Of a stretch of DNA of 61,266 nucleotides, positions 8,526 through 18,429 are shown piece by piece. A program made the position numbers and the translations under genes. How positions within the stretch are numbered: the first letter of the stretch is position 1; each line of letters begins with the position of its first letter. Source of the DNA: an uncultured Oscillospiraceae bacterium (GTDB lineage Bacteria > Bacillota > Clostridia > Oscillospirales > Acutalibacteraceae); contig UQZS01000004.1 in NCBI GenBank assembly GCA_900545625.1, positions 1 to 61,266 of the forward strand, given 5' to 3'. The notes beneath the pieces were generated by a model that saw nothing but the letters and a program-made list of their open reading frames with translations, had not been told where the DNA came from and ran no database searches.

Positions 8526-8600
8526 GCGGGTGTAGTTCAATGGTTAGAATTCCAGCCTTCCAAGCTGGCTGTGTGGGTTCGATTCCCATCACCCGCTCCA
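8526..8600 (+). tRNA. tRNA-Gly(TCC)
   Basis: A complete cloverleaf: acceptor stem GCGGGTG pairs with CACCCGC (8590-8596), anticodon stem CCAGC/GCTGG with loop CTTCCAA giving anticodon TCC, T-loop TTCGATT, and an encoded CCA end. It has its own promoter and terminator, so it is a single-gene unit. Confidence 0.97.
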
Positions 8601-8603
8601 AAG

Positions 8604-8645
8604 AATCAACACCCCGTCGTCTCCCGACGGGGTGTTGATTTTTTA
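8604..8645. terminator. Terminator after tRNA-Gly, also facing mreB
   Basis: A 16-bp GC-rich stem (8604-8619 with 8625-8640), followed by a run of T on the plus strand. It can also end the minus-strand mreB operon. Confidence 0.9.
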
Positions 8646-8731
8646 TCTTTCTAAAATAAGAATGGACATTTTGCGAATCGGCAAGCACAACAGTTTAATA
8701 GTGCTTTTCCTGTATATGCCCTTTTCTTCGA

Positions 8732-9754
8732 TCAGCTTAACTGCTGTACGGTTTTAAAAGAATAGCCGTTTTCGGTCAGAAAGTCCATGTCGCGCACAAT
8801 GGTCGCCGCGCCGGAAACACAGCTGTAGATCGGGTCATCTGCCAAAAACACCTCAATACCTGTCTCGCTTTCCAAGAATCGCTTCATCCCATACAAAAGC
8901 GCCGTACCGCCCGTTAACACGATGCCGTTTTCAGAGATGTCGCCAACGAGCTCCGGCGGCGTGATCTCAAGAACCGATTTAATGCCGCGCACCATAACAT
9001 CCAGCCGCTCACGGATACAACCGTACAGTTCTGTAGACGTGACCTCAAACGTAATAGGCATATGGTCGAGCCCGCTTTTGCCGTTTGCCATAACGGCGAT
9101 CTCCTCCCGCCGCGGCACAGCACTGCCCAAACAGATCTTCAACCGTTCAGCAGTCTGCGGCCCGATCAGGATGTCGCGCTCACGGCGCAGATACCGCCGG
9201 ATCGCTTCATCGATCGACTTGCCGCCGACTTTGACCGATTTGGAAACCGAAAGGCTGCCCATCGTCACGACGGAGACGTCCACTGCCCCGCCGCCGATGT
9301 TGACGATAAAGCGCCCGGAAAGCGTATTGTTCTCAAATCCCACGCCGATCGCAGACGCCAGCGCTTCTTCCACAAGGCACACCCTGCCTGCGCCTGCGCG
9401 CATAGCGACCTCTAAAAACGTGTGCCGTTCGAGATTCGTTGCGCCGCTTGGAACGGTCAGAATAACAGTAGGCTTAAAAATACTGTTGCCGCACAGGCGC
9501 TGGAAATAATAGCGCAAAATATGCTGCGCCATGGTGTAATTGGAAATGATCCCGTTTTGTACGGGACTGATGACTTCGATATTCTCGTCCGTTCTGCCGT
9601 TAATGGTATAGGCGGCGTTTCCAATAGCAATGGGAATGCCCGTTTCCGTATCTACGGCGATCATCGTCGGCTCGTCGAGCACGATGCCTTTGCCGTCCAC
9701 ATACATGATGGTGGACGACGAACCGAAGTCGATCCCCACACGCATACCGAGCAT
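8732..9754 (-). CDS. MreB/Mbl-like bacterial actin
   Basis: A 340-residue protein of the actin/HSP70 ATPase fold, closest to MreB. It has the phosphate-1 loop GIDFGSSSTIMYV, where most MreB proteins have DLGTANT, the VPSGATNLERHTF segment, phosphate-2 loop NIGGGAVDVSVV and adenosine motif IVLTGGTALLYGM. The ATG at 9754 is fixed by an AGGAGG site 8 bp upstream. MreB forms filaments that guide lateral wall synthesis. No mreC or mreD is nearby; instead it follows the ACT-iorB-iorA-paaK genes with a 42-bp gap. The altered phosphate loop suggests a specialised paralogue. Confidence 0.88.
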   Translation of the reverse strand: MLGMRVGIDFGSSSTIMYVDGKGIVLDEPTMIAVDTETGIPIAIGNAAYTINGRTDENIEVISPVQNGIISNYTMAQHILRYYFQRLCGNSIFKPTVILTVPSGATNLERHTFLEVAMRAGAGRVCLVEEALASAIGVGFENNTLSGRFIVNIGGGAVDVSVVTMGSLSVSKSVKVGGKSIDEAIRRYLRRERDILIGPQTAERLKICLGSAVPRREEIAVMANGKSGLDHMPITFEVTSTELYGCIRERLDVMVRGIKSVLEITPPELVGDISENGIVLTGGTALLYGMKRFLESETGIEVFLADDPIYSCVSGAATIVRDMDFLTENGYSFKTVQQLS

Positions 9755-9796
9755 TCCCGTCACCTCCTAAATCTGACGATTGCTTTGCTCAGGCTT

Positions 9797-10225
9797 TCAG
9801 CCGAGCACAGCCGCCTCGTCGATCAAATCAATATTGTTTTTCCGCAGGATATCGGCGGCCTTTTGATTGTCATCCACACGCAGGATGACGTACGCATGCC
9901 CCGCCTCCGGCGTTAAAAAGGCATAGGCGTACTCCACATTTTCGCCGGCGTCGGCAAGGGTCTTGACGACGTTTGCAAACGCGCCCGTCACATCGGGGAT
10001 CGAAACACCGACCACATCGGTAATGGATACGGCAACCCCCGCCGCGCGCAGGACCTGCGCCGCTTTATCGGTGTCGGACACGATCAGGCGCAAAATGCCG
10101 AAGTCGGTGGTGTCTGCAATGGAAAACGCACGGATGCTCACATTGCCCTCTGCAAGATAGCCCGTTATCTCGGCAAGCCTGCCGGGTTTGTTTTCCACAA
10201 AAACGGAAATTTGCCGGATCTCCAT
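9797..10225 (-). CDS. Tandem ACT-domain protein
   Basis: A 142-residue protein made of two ACT domains (about 1-66 and 70-142), beginning MEIRQISVFVENKPGRLAEI, a typical amino-acid-sensing start. No catalytic domain is attached. Proteins of this type often sit beside phenylacetate-CoA ligase and indolepyruvate oxidoreductase genes, as here. A role as an aromatic amino acid sensor for the pathway is inference. AGGAGG lies upstream of the ATG at 10225. Confidence 0.9.
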   Translation of the reverse strand: MEIRQISVFVENKPGRLAEITGYLAEGNVSIRAFSIADTTDFGILRLIVSDTDKAAQVLRAAGVAVSITDVVGVSIPDVTGAFANVVKTLADAGENVEYAYAFLTPEAGHAYVILRVDDNQKAADILRKNNIDLIDEAAVLG

Positions 10226-10266
10226 AACAATCCTCCTAAAATCTTACCGTTGCTTAGTAAGCGCGG

Positions 10267-10845
10267 TTACTGCGCGTTTTGATAGCCGAGGTCGAACGCC
10301 TTGAGATTCATCTCTAAAAATTTAGCGGGAACGGTCTCGCGGATCGCCTGCTCCCAAACTGCACGGTCAATGTCCATATGCGCTGCCATAACGCCGATGA
10401 GCACGACATTGACCGCTTTGGAGGAACCGGCTTCCACCGCGAGCGAGAGCGCATCTACGGCTTGGAGCTTCACGCCGGTTTTGCGGATGGCTTCGAGCAC
10501 GCCTTCCGGGTACGTCGCAACGCCCGTGACGACGGGCATTGGATCCATCTTCTGTGTGTTGGCGATGATCGTGCCGCCCGTTTTCAAAAACGGAAGCCAC
10601 CGCGCCGCTTCGAGCTGTTCAAAGGCGAGGATCAAGTCCGCCTGCCCTTTTTGGACAATGGGAGAATCGACCTTGTCGCCGTATTTGACATAGGTGACGA
10701 CCGAGCCGCCGCGCTGGCTCATACCATGGACTTCGGAAACTTTAACGTCATACCCGACCGAAATGAGCGCCGCGCCCAGCAAACGGCTTGCAAGCAGCGT
10801 CCCCTGCCCGCCGACGCCGACGATCATAATGCTCTTCGTTTTCAT
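10267..10845 (-). CDS. iorB: Indolepyruvate:ferredoxin oxidoreductase, beta subunit
   Basis: The 192-residue gamma/beta-type subunit (pyruvate ferredoxin oxidoreductase gamma domain) begins MKTKSIMIVGVGGQGTLLAS, with the GVGGQG nucleotide-contact motif. Together with IorA it oxidatively decarboxylates aromatic 2-oxo acids (indolepyruvate, phenylpyruvate) to aryl-acetyl-CoA, reducing ferredoxin. It overlaps the iorA stop by ATGA. Confidence 0.95.
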   Translation of the reverse strand: MKTKSIMIVGVGGQGTLLASRLLGAALISVGYDVKVSEVHGMSQRGGSVVTYVKYGDKVDSPIVQKGQADLILAFEQLEAARWLPFLKTGGTIIANTQKMDPMPVVTGVATYPEGVLEAIRKTGVKLQAVDALSLAVEAGSSKAVNVVLIGVMAAHMDIDRAVWEQAIRETVPAKFLEMNLKAFDLGYQNAQ

Positions 10846-12581
10846 TTCGTTTCGCCCTCCTTGATCGCGTCAAATTTGCAAAGCTGGCTGCAAACCGCAC
10901 AGCCGACGCACTGTGTAAAGTCAATGACGGACTTTTTGTCCTTCATGCTGATGGCGGGACAGCCGATCTTCATGCACATCTTGCAGCCGACGCACTTGTT
11001 CGGATCCACATGCATAGGCGGCTTATGCTTGACGTATTTCAGCAGTGCGCAGGGACGGCGGGAAATGACGACCGAGGGTTCGTCCGCTTCGATCTCCTCG
11101 CGCAATACGGTTTCACATTCTTCTAAGTTATACGGGTCGATCACACGCACACGGTCGATGCCGACGGCCTTTGCAAGAAGTTCCAGGCTGACTGCTGTGG
11201 TCGGGTCGCCCTTGATGGTCTTGCCCGTGGTGGGATTGTCCTGATGGCCGGTCATGCCCGTAATGCTGTTGTCTAAGATTACAACGGTCGAATTGCTTTG
11301 GTTATAAGCAATATCGATCAAGCCCGTCACGCCGGAATGGATAAAGGTCGAGTCGCCGATGACCGCAACGGACTTTTTGGCATTGGCTTCGTACGCCTTA
11401 TTTCTGCCGTGCAGCGCCGAAACCGACGCGCCCATGCAGATGCAGGTGTCCATCATACCGAGCGGTGCGAGCGCGCCGAGCGTATAACAGCCGATGTCCC
11501 CGCTGACAAAGACGTTCAGCTTTTTAAGCGCATAGAAAAGGCCTCTGTGCGGACAGCCGGCACAAAGCACGGGCGGGCGCGCGGGAATATCGAGGTCGGT
11601 CGCGACGCTCGCGTCCTCATGCCCTAAGATCACCTTAGCGATCAGGCTCTGGGAATACTCGCCTTGCAACGTGAACGCCTCTTTGCCGATAACCTCGATC
11701 CCGTTTTGACGGCAATGTTCTTCCAAAAACGGGTCAAGCTCTTCGAGCACATACACCTTTTTGCACTTTGCGGCAAAGGCGCGGATCTTTTCGACCGGCA
11801 GCGGATATACACAGCCGAGCTTCAGATATGACGCATTTTCGCCGAGCGCTTCTTTGGCGTATGTATAGGTGATGCCGGAGGTGATGACGCCGATGTCGGT
11901 GCTGTAATACTCCTCGCGGTTGATGTCGGCGGTCTCCGCCCAAGCGACCTGGTCAAGGATGCGCTGCTCGACGACCACATGCTTTTTGATCGCCATACCG
12001 GGCATCATAACATATTTCATCGGGTCTTTCGTATAGGGCTTAAGTTCGCGTTCTTCACGCTCGGAGACTTCCGCAAGGCTGCGCGAATGCGCCACGCGCG
12101 TGGTCAGGCGCAGGATAACGGGTGCGTCAAACTGCTCGGACAAAGACAGCGCCAGCTTTGCGAATTGCAGGCACTCCTCGGAATCGGAAGGTTCCAGCAT
12201 CATCAGCTTGGCGGCCTTCGCATAGTGGCGGGAGTCCTGCTCGTTCTGCGACGAGTGCATACCGGGGTCGTCCGCAACGCCGATGACAAGCCCCGCACTG
12301 ATGCCGGTGTAAGACGCCGTGAACAGCGGGTCGGCGGCAACATTGAGCCCGACGTGCTTCATACCGCAGAAGGAACGCGCGCCCGCGATCGCGGCGCCCG
12401 CCGCGACCTCCATAGCGACTTTTTCATTGGGCGCCCATTCGCTGTATACGTCGTCGTATTTTGCAATGCACTCCGTGATCTCGGTGCTTGGTGTGCCGGG
12501 GTAGCTTGAGGCAACGCGCAAGCCCGCTTCATAAAGCCCGCGGGCGACCGCCTCATTGCCGATCAACAATTTTTTACTCAT
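10842..12581 (-). CDS. iorA: Indolepyruvate:ferredoxin oxidoreductase, alpha subunit
   Basis: A 579-residue thiamine diphosphate enzyme subunit. The N-terminal half holds the pyrimidine-binding domain (GNEAVARGLYEAG, SSYPGTPSTEI), the middle the TPP-binding GDIGCYTLG...GASVS region, and the C-terminus two [4Fe-4S] ferredoxin motifs: CVGCKMCMKIGCP and CVGCAVCSQLC. The order paaK-iorA-iorB-ACT is that of aromatic amino acid fermentation gene sets. Start ATG at 12581 overlaps the paaK stop. Confidence 0.97.
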   Translation of the reverse strand: MSKKLLIGNEAVARGLYEAGLRVASSYPGTPSTEITECIAKYDDVYSEWAPNEKVAMEVAAGAAIAGARSFCGMKHVGLNVAADPLFTASYTGISAGLVIGVADDPGMHSSQNEQDSRHYAKAAKLMMLEPSDSEECLQFAKLALSLSEQFDAPVILRLTTRVAHSRSLAEVSEREERELKPYTKDPMKYVMMPGMAIKKHVVVEQRILDQVAWAETADINREEYYSTDIGVITSGITYTYAKEALGENASYLKLGCVYPLPVEKIRAFAAKCKKVYVLEELDPFLEEHCRQNGIEVIGKEAFTLQGEYSQSLIAKVILGHEDASVATDLDIPARPPVLCAGCPHRGLFYALKKLNVFVSGDIGCYTLGALAPLGMMDTCICMGASVSALHGRNKAYEANAKKSVAVIGDSTFIHSGVTGLIDIAYNQSNSTVVILDNSITGMTGHQDNPTTGKTIKGDPTTAVSLELLAKAVGIDRVRVIDPYNLEECETVLREEIEADEPSVVISRRPCALLKYVKHKPPMHVDPNKCVGCKMCMKIGCPAISMKDKKSVIDFTQCVGCAVCSQLCKFDAIKEGETK

Positions 12582-13891
12582 GACTTCTCCTCCGTTTGAT
12601 TTCGCAAATCCACAATGCGCTTCGCCTTGCCGACGAACCGCTCAATGGTATTCGGTTCTACAATACTGACCTTGCACTGGATGCCCAAAACCGTATGCAT
12701 ATTATGCCGGATACGGTTTTGCAATTCTTCGATCTTGCCGTAGCTTTCGAGAAGCGAAATGTCCGAAAGCTCCACGCGGATCTCCAGCGTATCGGCAAAG
12801 CCCTCGCGTCGAACGATCAGCTGGTAATGGGGGCTGACGCCCTGCATGCCCACAAGCACGCTTTCGATCTGCGACGGGAACACGTTGACGCCGCGGATCT
12901 TCAGCATATCGTCGCTTCTGCCCTTGATCTTATCCATGCGCGCAAAGGTCCTGCCGCATTTGCAGGGCTCGTATGTAATGCGGGAGATGTCGCGCGTGCG
13001 GTAACGCAGCAGCGGGATGCCCTCTTTTGTGAGCGTCGTGATGAGCACCTCGCCCGTCTCGCCCTCGTCGAGCACCTCCAGCGTGCTGGGGTCTACGATC
13101 TCGGCAAGGAAGTAGTCCTCATTGATGTGCAGCCCGCAGCGTTCCTCACATTCGCCCGACACACCGGGGCCCATGAGCTCGCTCATGCCGTAGTTGTCGG
13201 TCGCGAAAAGTCCCCATGCCGTTTCGATCTGGGTACGCATTTCGGGCGTACACCCCTCGGAACCGAACAGACCGAGCCGCAGGTGGTAGTCGGACATCGG
13301 GTATTCAAGCTTTTTTGCCGTTTCCGCCATATACAGCGCATACGACGGTGTGGCGACCAGCGCCGTGGTCTTGAAGTCGCGCATATACATCAGCGCCTTT
13401 TCGGTGTTGCCGCTGGAATTGGGCACCACAGCGCAGCCGAGTTTTTCAAGCCCATAATGCAGCCCAAGGGCGCCTGTGAACATGCCATACCCAAACGAGA
13501 TCTGCACGATGTCATCGGCAGTAGCACCCGCTGCGGCGCAAAGGCGCGCCACGCAGTCCGACCACATATCCAAATCATGCGCCGTGTACCCGACCACCGT
13601 AGGCTTACCCGTCGTGCCGGAGGAAGCGTGGATGCGGACGATCTTTTTCATCGGCACTGCAAACAATCCGAACGGATAGTTGTCGCGCAGATCTGCTTTG
13701 GTCGTCGGCGGGATGCGCCGAATATCATCAAGCGTTTTGATGGAATCAGGCGCCACGCCCGCGTCATCCAGCTTCTTTTTATAGAAAGGAACGTTCTCGT
13801 AACAATACCGCACGGTATAGCGCAAGCGCTCCAGTTGGATCTCGCGAATTTTGGCGCGCGGCATGGTCTCCGCGTCTTTTTGAAAAAACAT
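12578..13891 (-). CDS. paaK: Phenylacetate-CoA ligase
   Basis: An adenylate-forming enzyme of about 437 residues that makes aryl-acetyl-CoA (or, run backwards, makes ATP from it). The AMP-binding motif ASSGTTGKPTVVGYT and the LRYRTRDISRI segment are clear. In clostridia the reverse reaction could let the cell harvest ATP from IorAB products such as phenylacetyl-CoA and indoleacetyl-CoA; this is inference from context. The ATG at 13891 (MFFQKDAETM) was preferred over an in-frame GTG at 13903, which falls in the ribosome binding region. Confidence 0.95.
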   Translation of the reverse strand: MFFQKDAETMPRAKIREIQLERLRYTVRYCYENVPFYKKKLDDAGVAPDSIKTLDDIRRIPPTTKADLRDNYPFGLFAVPMKKIVRIHASSGTTGKPTVVGYTAHDLDMWSDCVARLCAAAGATADDIVQISFGYGMFTGALGLHYGLEKLGCAVVPNSSGNTEKALMYMRDFKTTALVATPSYALYMAETAKKLEYPMSDYHLRLGLFGSEGCTPEMRTQIETAWGLFATDNYGMSELMGPGVSGECEERCGLHINEDYFLAEIVDPSTLEVLDEGETGEVLITTLTKEGIPLLRYRTRDISRITYEPCKCGRTFARMDKIKGRSDDMLKIRGVNVFPSQIESVLVGMQGVSPHYQLIVRREGFADTLEIRVELSDISLLESYGKIEELQNRIRHNMHTVLGIQCKVSIVEPNTIERFVGKAKRIVDLRNQTEEKS

Positions 13892-13956
13892 TACCCTTTC
13901 CACCTTTCAGGAATCCGCCACAGGCGGTACAACGCGGCGTAAAAGCTGCAAAAGCA

Positions 13957-13976
13957 GCCGCGGATCTTTCCGCGGC
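13957..13976 (-). terminator. Possible terminator of the symporter gene
   Basis: An 8-bp GC-only-rich stem (13957-13964 with 13969-13976). It is followed on the minus strand by interrupted T runs, so termination may be partial. The rest of 13892-14005 shows no gene. Confidence 0.5.
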
Positions 13977-14005
13977 CGCGTCGAAAATATCCATTTTGTA
14001 TTATA

Positions 14006-15520
14006 TCACAGTTCTTCGCGTTCGACAACACCGTTGTAAAAGAAATCGGAAACTTCCCCGTCCTCCTTTTTGTGGAAAACGGCGCTCACGATCAGGCAAA
14101 CGGCGACGGACGCAAGCATGGCGATGCACGCAAACAGCGGGCCCTGCCCCAAAAGCGTCACCACGGCGGGCGCGTCCACCCCGCAGAGGTTCAGCAGCTT
14201 GCAGGAGGCCGGGATGATCGCGATGCAGAATCCCGTGAAGATCCCCGCCCATGCGCCGGTCTTATTCAGCTTTTTATAATAAAGTGCGAGCACGTAGGGT
14301 GCCAGGAACGAGCCGGAGATGATGCCCCAGGAATAGCTCATCATGTCGAGGATGGGCGTTTTGGTGTTGGCGACGATATATGAAAGAATCACGAACAGAA
14401 CGCAGAACAGCTTGGTAAGCCGCCCGGTCTTTTCGGCGGGCATATCGCGTTTTTTGACGGCGATCAGGTCAATGGACAGCGCGCTGCCTGCGGAAAGCGT
14501 GACCGAGCAGAGCGTCGAAACGGACGCAGACAGCAGCAGGACGATGATCACGCCTAGCAGCACGTCGGGCAAATTGGAGTCGCGCAGCATATTGGGTACA
14601 ATGTAATCCGCCTCGGGCATATCGACCCCTACGGTATAATACGCATGGCAAAGCGAGCCGATAAAGTAGCCGCCGCCCGCAATCAGCAGGGCGAACGCCG
14701 TGGAAATAACGATGCCGCGCTTGGCCTGTTTGTCGTCACGGATGCCGAAATACTTCTGCACCATTTGCGGCAGCCCCCAGGTACCGAAGCTTGTCATCAG
14801 CACCGTCGCCATCAAGGACACCCACTGCGAGGCGTTCATATCGGGGAGCCCAGCCTCGGTGTGCGCGTATTCCACAAGCCCGGAAATGCCGCCCACGCGG
14901 TCGCAGCGCACGACGAATACCAAGAGCAGCACCACGCCGACCATCATCACGATGCCCTGCACAAAGTCGGCGCGCGCCTGCACCAGATACCCGCCGAAGG
15001 TCACGAGCAAAATCGCAAGCACGGCGATGATGATAAGAAAGATCGTGTCGTCGATCCCCAATAGCACGTCTGCAACGCTTGCAAGCCCGCTGTAAACAGA
15101 GGCGGAGTACGGCACAAGGAACACAAAGATGACCGCGCCCGCGAACAGGCGCATATTGCGGCTGCCGTAGCGTTTTTCAAAAAATTCGGGCATGGTTTTG
15201 AGCTTCAGGCGCCCCGCGACGTCACGCGTGCGGCGCGCGAGCACCGCCCACGCGAGCAGGGAACCGAACACGGCGTTGCCAAGCCCTGCCATGACCCCCC
15301 ACAGTCCGAAGCTCAAACCCGTTTTACCGGCATAGCCGATGAACATAACGGCGGAAAAATACGCTGTGCCGTAAGACAGCGCGGAAAGCCACGCGCCGGC
15401 ATTCCTGCCGCCGACCGTGAAATCCGAAATGCTTTTGGACTTTCTGCCCGTCACGACGCCGATCAAAACCAGCGCAAAGATATAGACCGCAACGGTCGCC
15501 CAGATGATGACCTTTTCCAT
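14006..15520 (-). CDS. Sodium:solute symporter (SSS family)
   Basis: A 504-residue integral membrane protein with about 13 hydrophobic helices, starting MEKVIIWATVAVYIFALVLIG and containing the family segment SDFTVGGRNAGAWLSALSYG and a following WGVMAGLGN stretch. SSS proteins couple sodium entry to uptake of amino acids, sugars, or organic acids. The substrate is not readable; its position just upstream of paaK-iorAB suggests aryl acids or aromatic amino acids, but it has its own promoter. Start ATG follows a GGTGGA site. Confidence 0.9.
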   Translation of the reverse strand: MEKVIIWATVAVYIFALVLIGVVTGRKSKSISDFTVGGRNAGAWLSALSYGTAYFSAVMFIGYAGKTGLSFGLWGVMAGLGNAVFGSLLAWAVLARRTRDVAGRLKLKTMPEFFEKRYGSRNMRLFAGAVIFVFLVPYSASVYSGLASVADVLLGIDDTIFLIIIAVLAILLVTFGGYLVQARADFVQGIVMMVGVVLLLVFVVRCDRVGGISGLVEYAHTEAGLPDMNASQWVSLMATVLMTSFGTWGLPQMVQKYFGIRDDKQAKRGIVISTAFALLIAGGGYFIGSLCHAYYTVGVDMPEADYIVPNMLRDSNLPDVLLGVIIVLLLSASVSTLCSVTLSAGSALSIDLIAVKKRDMPAEKTGRLTKLFCVLFVILSYIVANTKTPILDMMSYSWGIISGSFLAPYVLALYYKKLNKTGAWAGIFTGFCIAIIPASCKLLNLCGVDAPAVVTLLGQGPLFACIAMLASVAVCLIVSAVFHKKEDGEVSDFFYNGVVEREEL

Positions 15521-15590
15521 TTTTCCACCGACTTTATGTACTGGATTTTTACACTTTAAAGCTTTTACTTGCTAAAGCGAACTGCCTATC

Positions 15591-15619
15591 ATTATACCCT
15601 CTCGGCCGGCTGCGGTCAA
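15591..15619 (-). promoter_or_regulatory. Promoter of the SSS symporter gene
   Basis: Minus strand: -35 TTGACC (15619-15614), 17-bp spacer, perfect -10 TATAAT (15596-15591). A 6-bp inverted repeat (15597-15602 and 15619-15624) flanks the spacer. Confidence 0.75.
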
Positions 15620-15633
15620 GAGGGCAAAAGCAA

Positions 15634-16425
15634 CTAAATATGCAGCAGTCTTTTGGCATTTATCGACAGAATTTTTGCTTCATCCCCGGCAGGCAGGCCG
15701 AGACTTTGGATGAAACGCGCCTCATCCGCCGACGAGCTCCAAGGCATATCGCTGCCGAGCAGTATATGATCCGCCCCATGGGCACAGATAATCTCTCGCG
15801 CATAGTCCGGGGGCATCCTGCCGTAAGAAAACGCGGTATCCAGATAAACCTTTGTACCGCAAAGCTCTTCTAAGACGCTGTCCCACAACAGCCAGCCGCC
15901 GAAATGCGCCGCTACAACAGGCGCATCACCGAAGCAGTCGAGCACACGCAAAAGGCGCTCGGGCGGGCAATGCACAGGGCGCGGGAAACCAATGTCCACA
16001 CCGGCGTGAAACACCGTAATGAGCCCGAGTTCTGCGATATGCTCATAAATCGGGAACATCCGTTCCTCGTCCACAAAAAAGTCCTGATATTCCGGGTGCA
16101 GCTTAACGCCCTTGATCCCCGCTTCTTTGAGCCGATCCAATTCTTCAAGCGCATCGGGGCTGTCGGGGTGGACGCTGCCGAAGGGGATGAGCATATCGTC
16201 GCCGATAAGCGAGATTGCAAAATCATTGACCTTCTTTTGCTGGTGCGGATTGGTAGCAATGTTGAGCACGACCGCCTTTTCCATGCCGAACTCGCGCAGC
16301 GCGGGTTTTAGGTCGGACACGGCGCCGCTGTAAACGGGCGTTACGCCGCCCGCCTTTTTGGCGATCTGCGGGATCGCTTTTGCGGCGATGGGATCTAAAA
16401 ATGTGTGCACATGAAAATCGATCAT
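15634..16425 (-). CDS. Amidohydrolase (TIM-barrel, amidohydrolase 2 family)
   Basis: A 263-residue metal-dependent hydrolase. Metal ligands are visible as HxH in MIDFHVHTF, His in VFHAGVDIG, His in VVAAHFGGW and Asp in LLGSDMPW. The substrate is unknown; family members include decarboxylases and lactonases. It follows typA by 13 bp and is probably co-transcribed with it. Confidence 0.87.
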   Translation of the reverse strand: MIDFHVHTFLDPIAAKAIPQIAKKAGGVTPVYSGAVSDLKPALREFGMEKAVVLNIATNPHQQKKVNDFAISLIGDDMLIPFGSVHPDSPDALEELDRLKEAGIKGVKLHPEYQDFFVDEERMFPIYEHIAELGLITVFHAGVDIGFPRPVHCPPERLLRVLDCFGDAPVVAAHFGGWLLWDSVLEELCGTKVYLDTAFSYGRMPPDYAREIICAHGADHILLGSDMPWSSSADEARFIQSLGLPAGDEAKILSINAKRLLHI

Positions 16426-16438
16426 AGCAGATCCTTCT

Positions 16439-18262
<1,824 letters not shown>

Positions 18263-18303
18263 AAAATTCACCTTCACACTTGTTCTTTCATTTACGACCA
18301 AAT

Positions 18304-18332
18304 ATTTTACCATGAATGGGGGCGCTTTACAA
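18304..18332 (-). promoter_or_regulatory. Promoter of typA
   Basis: Minus strand: -35 TTGTAA (18332-18327), 17-bp spacer, -10 TAAAAT (18309-18304). Divergent with the promoter at 18356-18384; only 23 bp separate the two -35 boxes. Confidence 0.8.
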
Positions 18333-18355
18333 GCGGCGAAAACGAAATATTTGCC

Positions 18356-18384
18356 TTTACATCCCCGGTCTTTTTAGGTAGAAT
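18356..18384 (+). promoter_or_regulatory. Promoter of the GH123-like/GH89 operon
   Basis: -35 TTTACA (18356-18361), 17-bp spacer, -10 TAGAAT (18379-18384). Confidence 0.75.
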
Positions 18385-18429
18385 ATACCAAGGCTGCACA
18401 CGTCGATTTTGTTGAAACGAGGTATAGGT

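Noticed and set aside
8506..8688. Minus-strand ORF reading VMGIEPTQPAWKAGIL
   Set aside because: This is the antisense translation of tRNA-Gly(TCC), a well-known artefact in databases.
12596..13942. A 448-codon plus-strand ORF
   Set aside because: It is antisense to paaK, whose AMP-binding motifs are clear.
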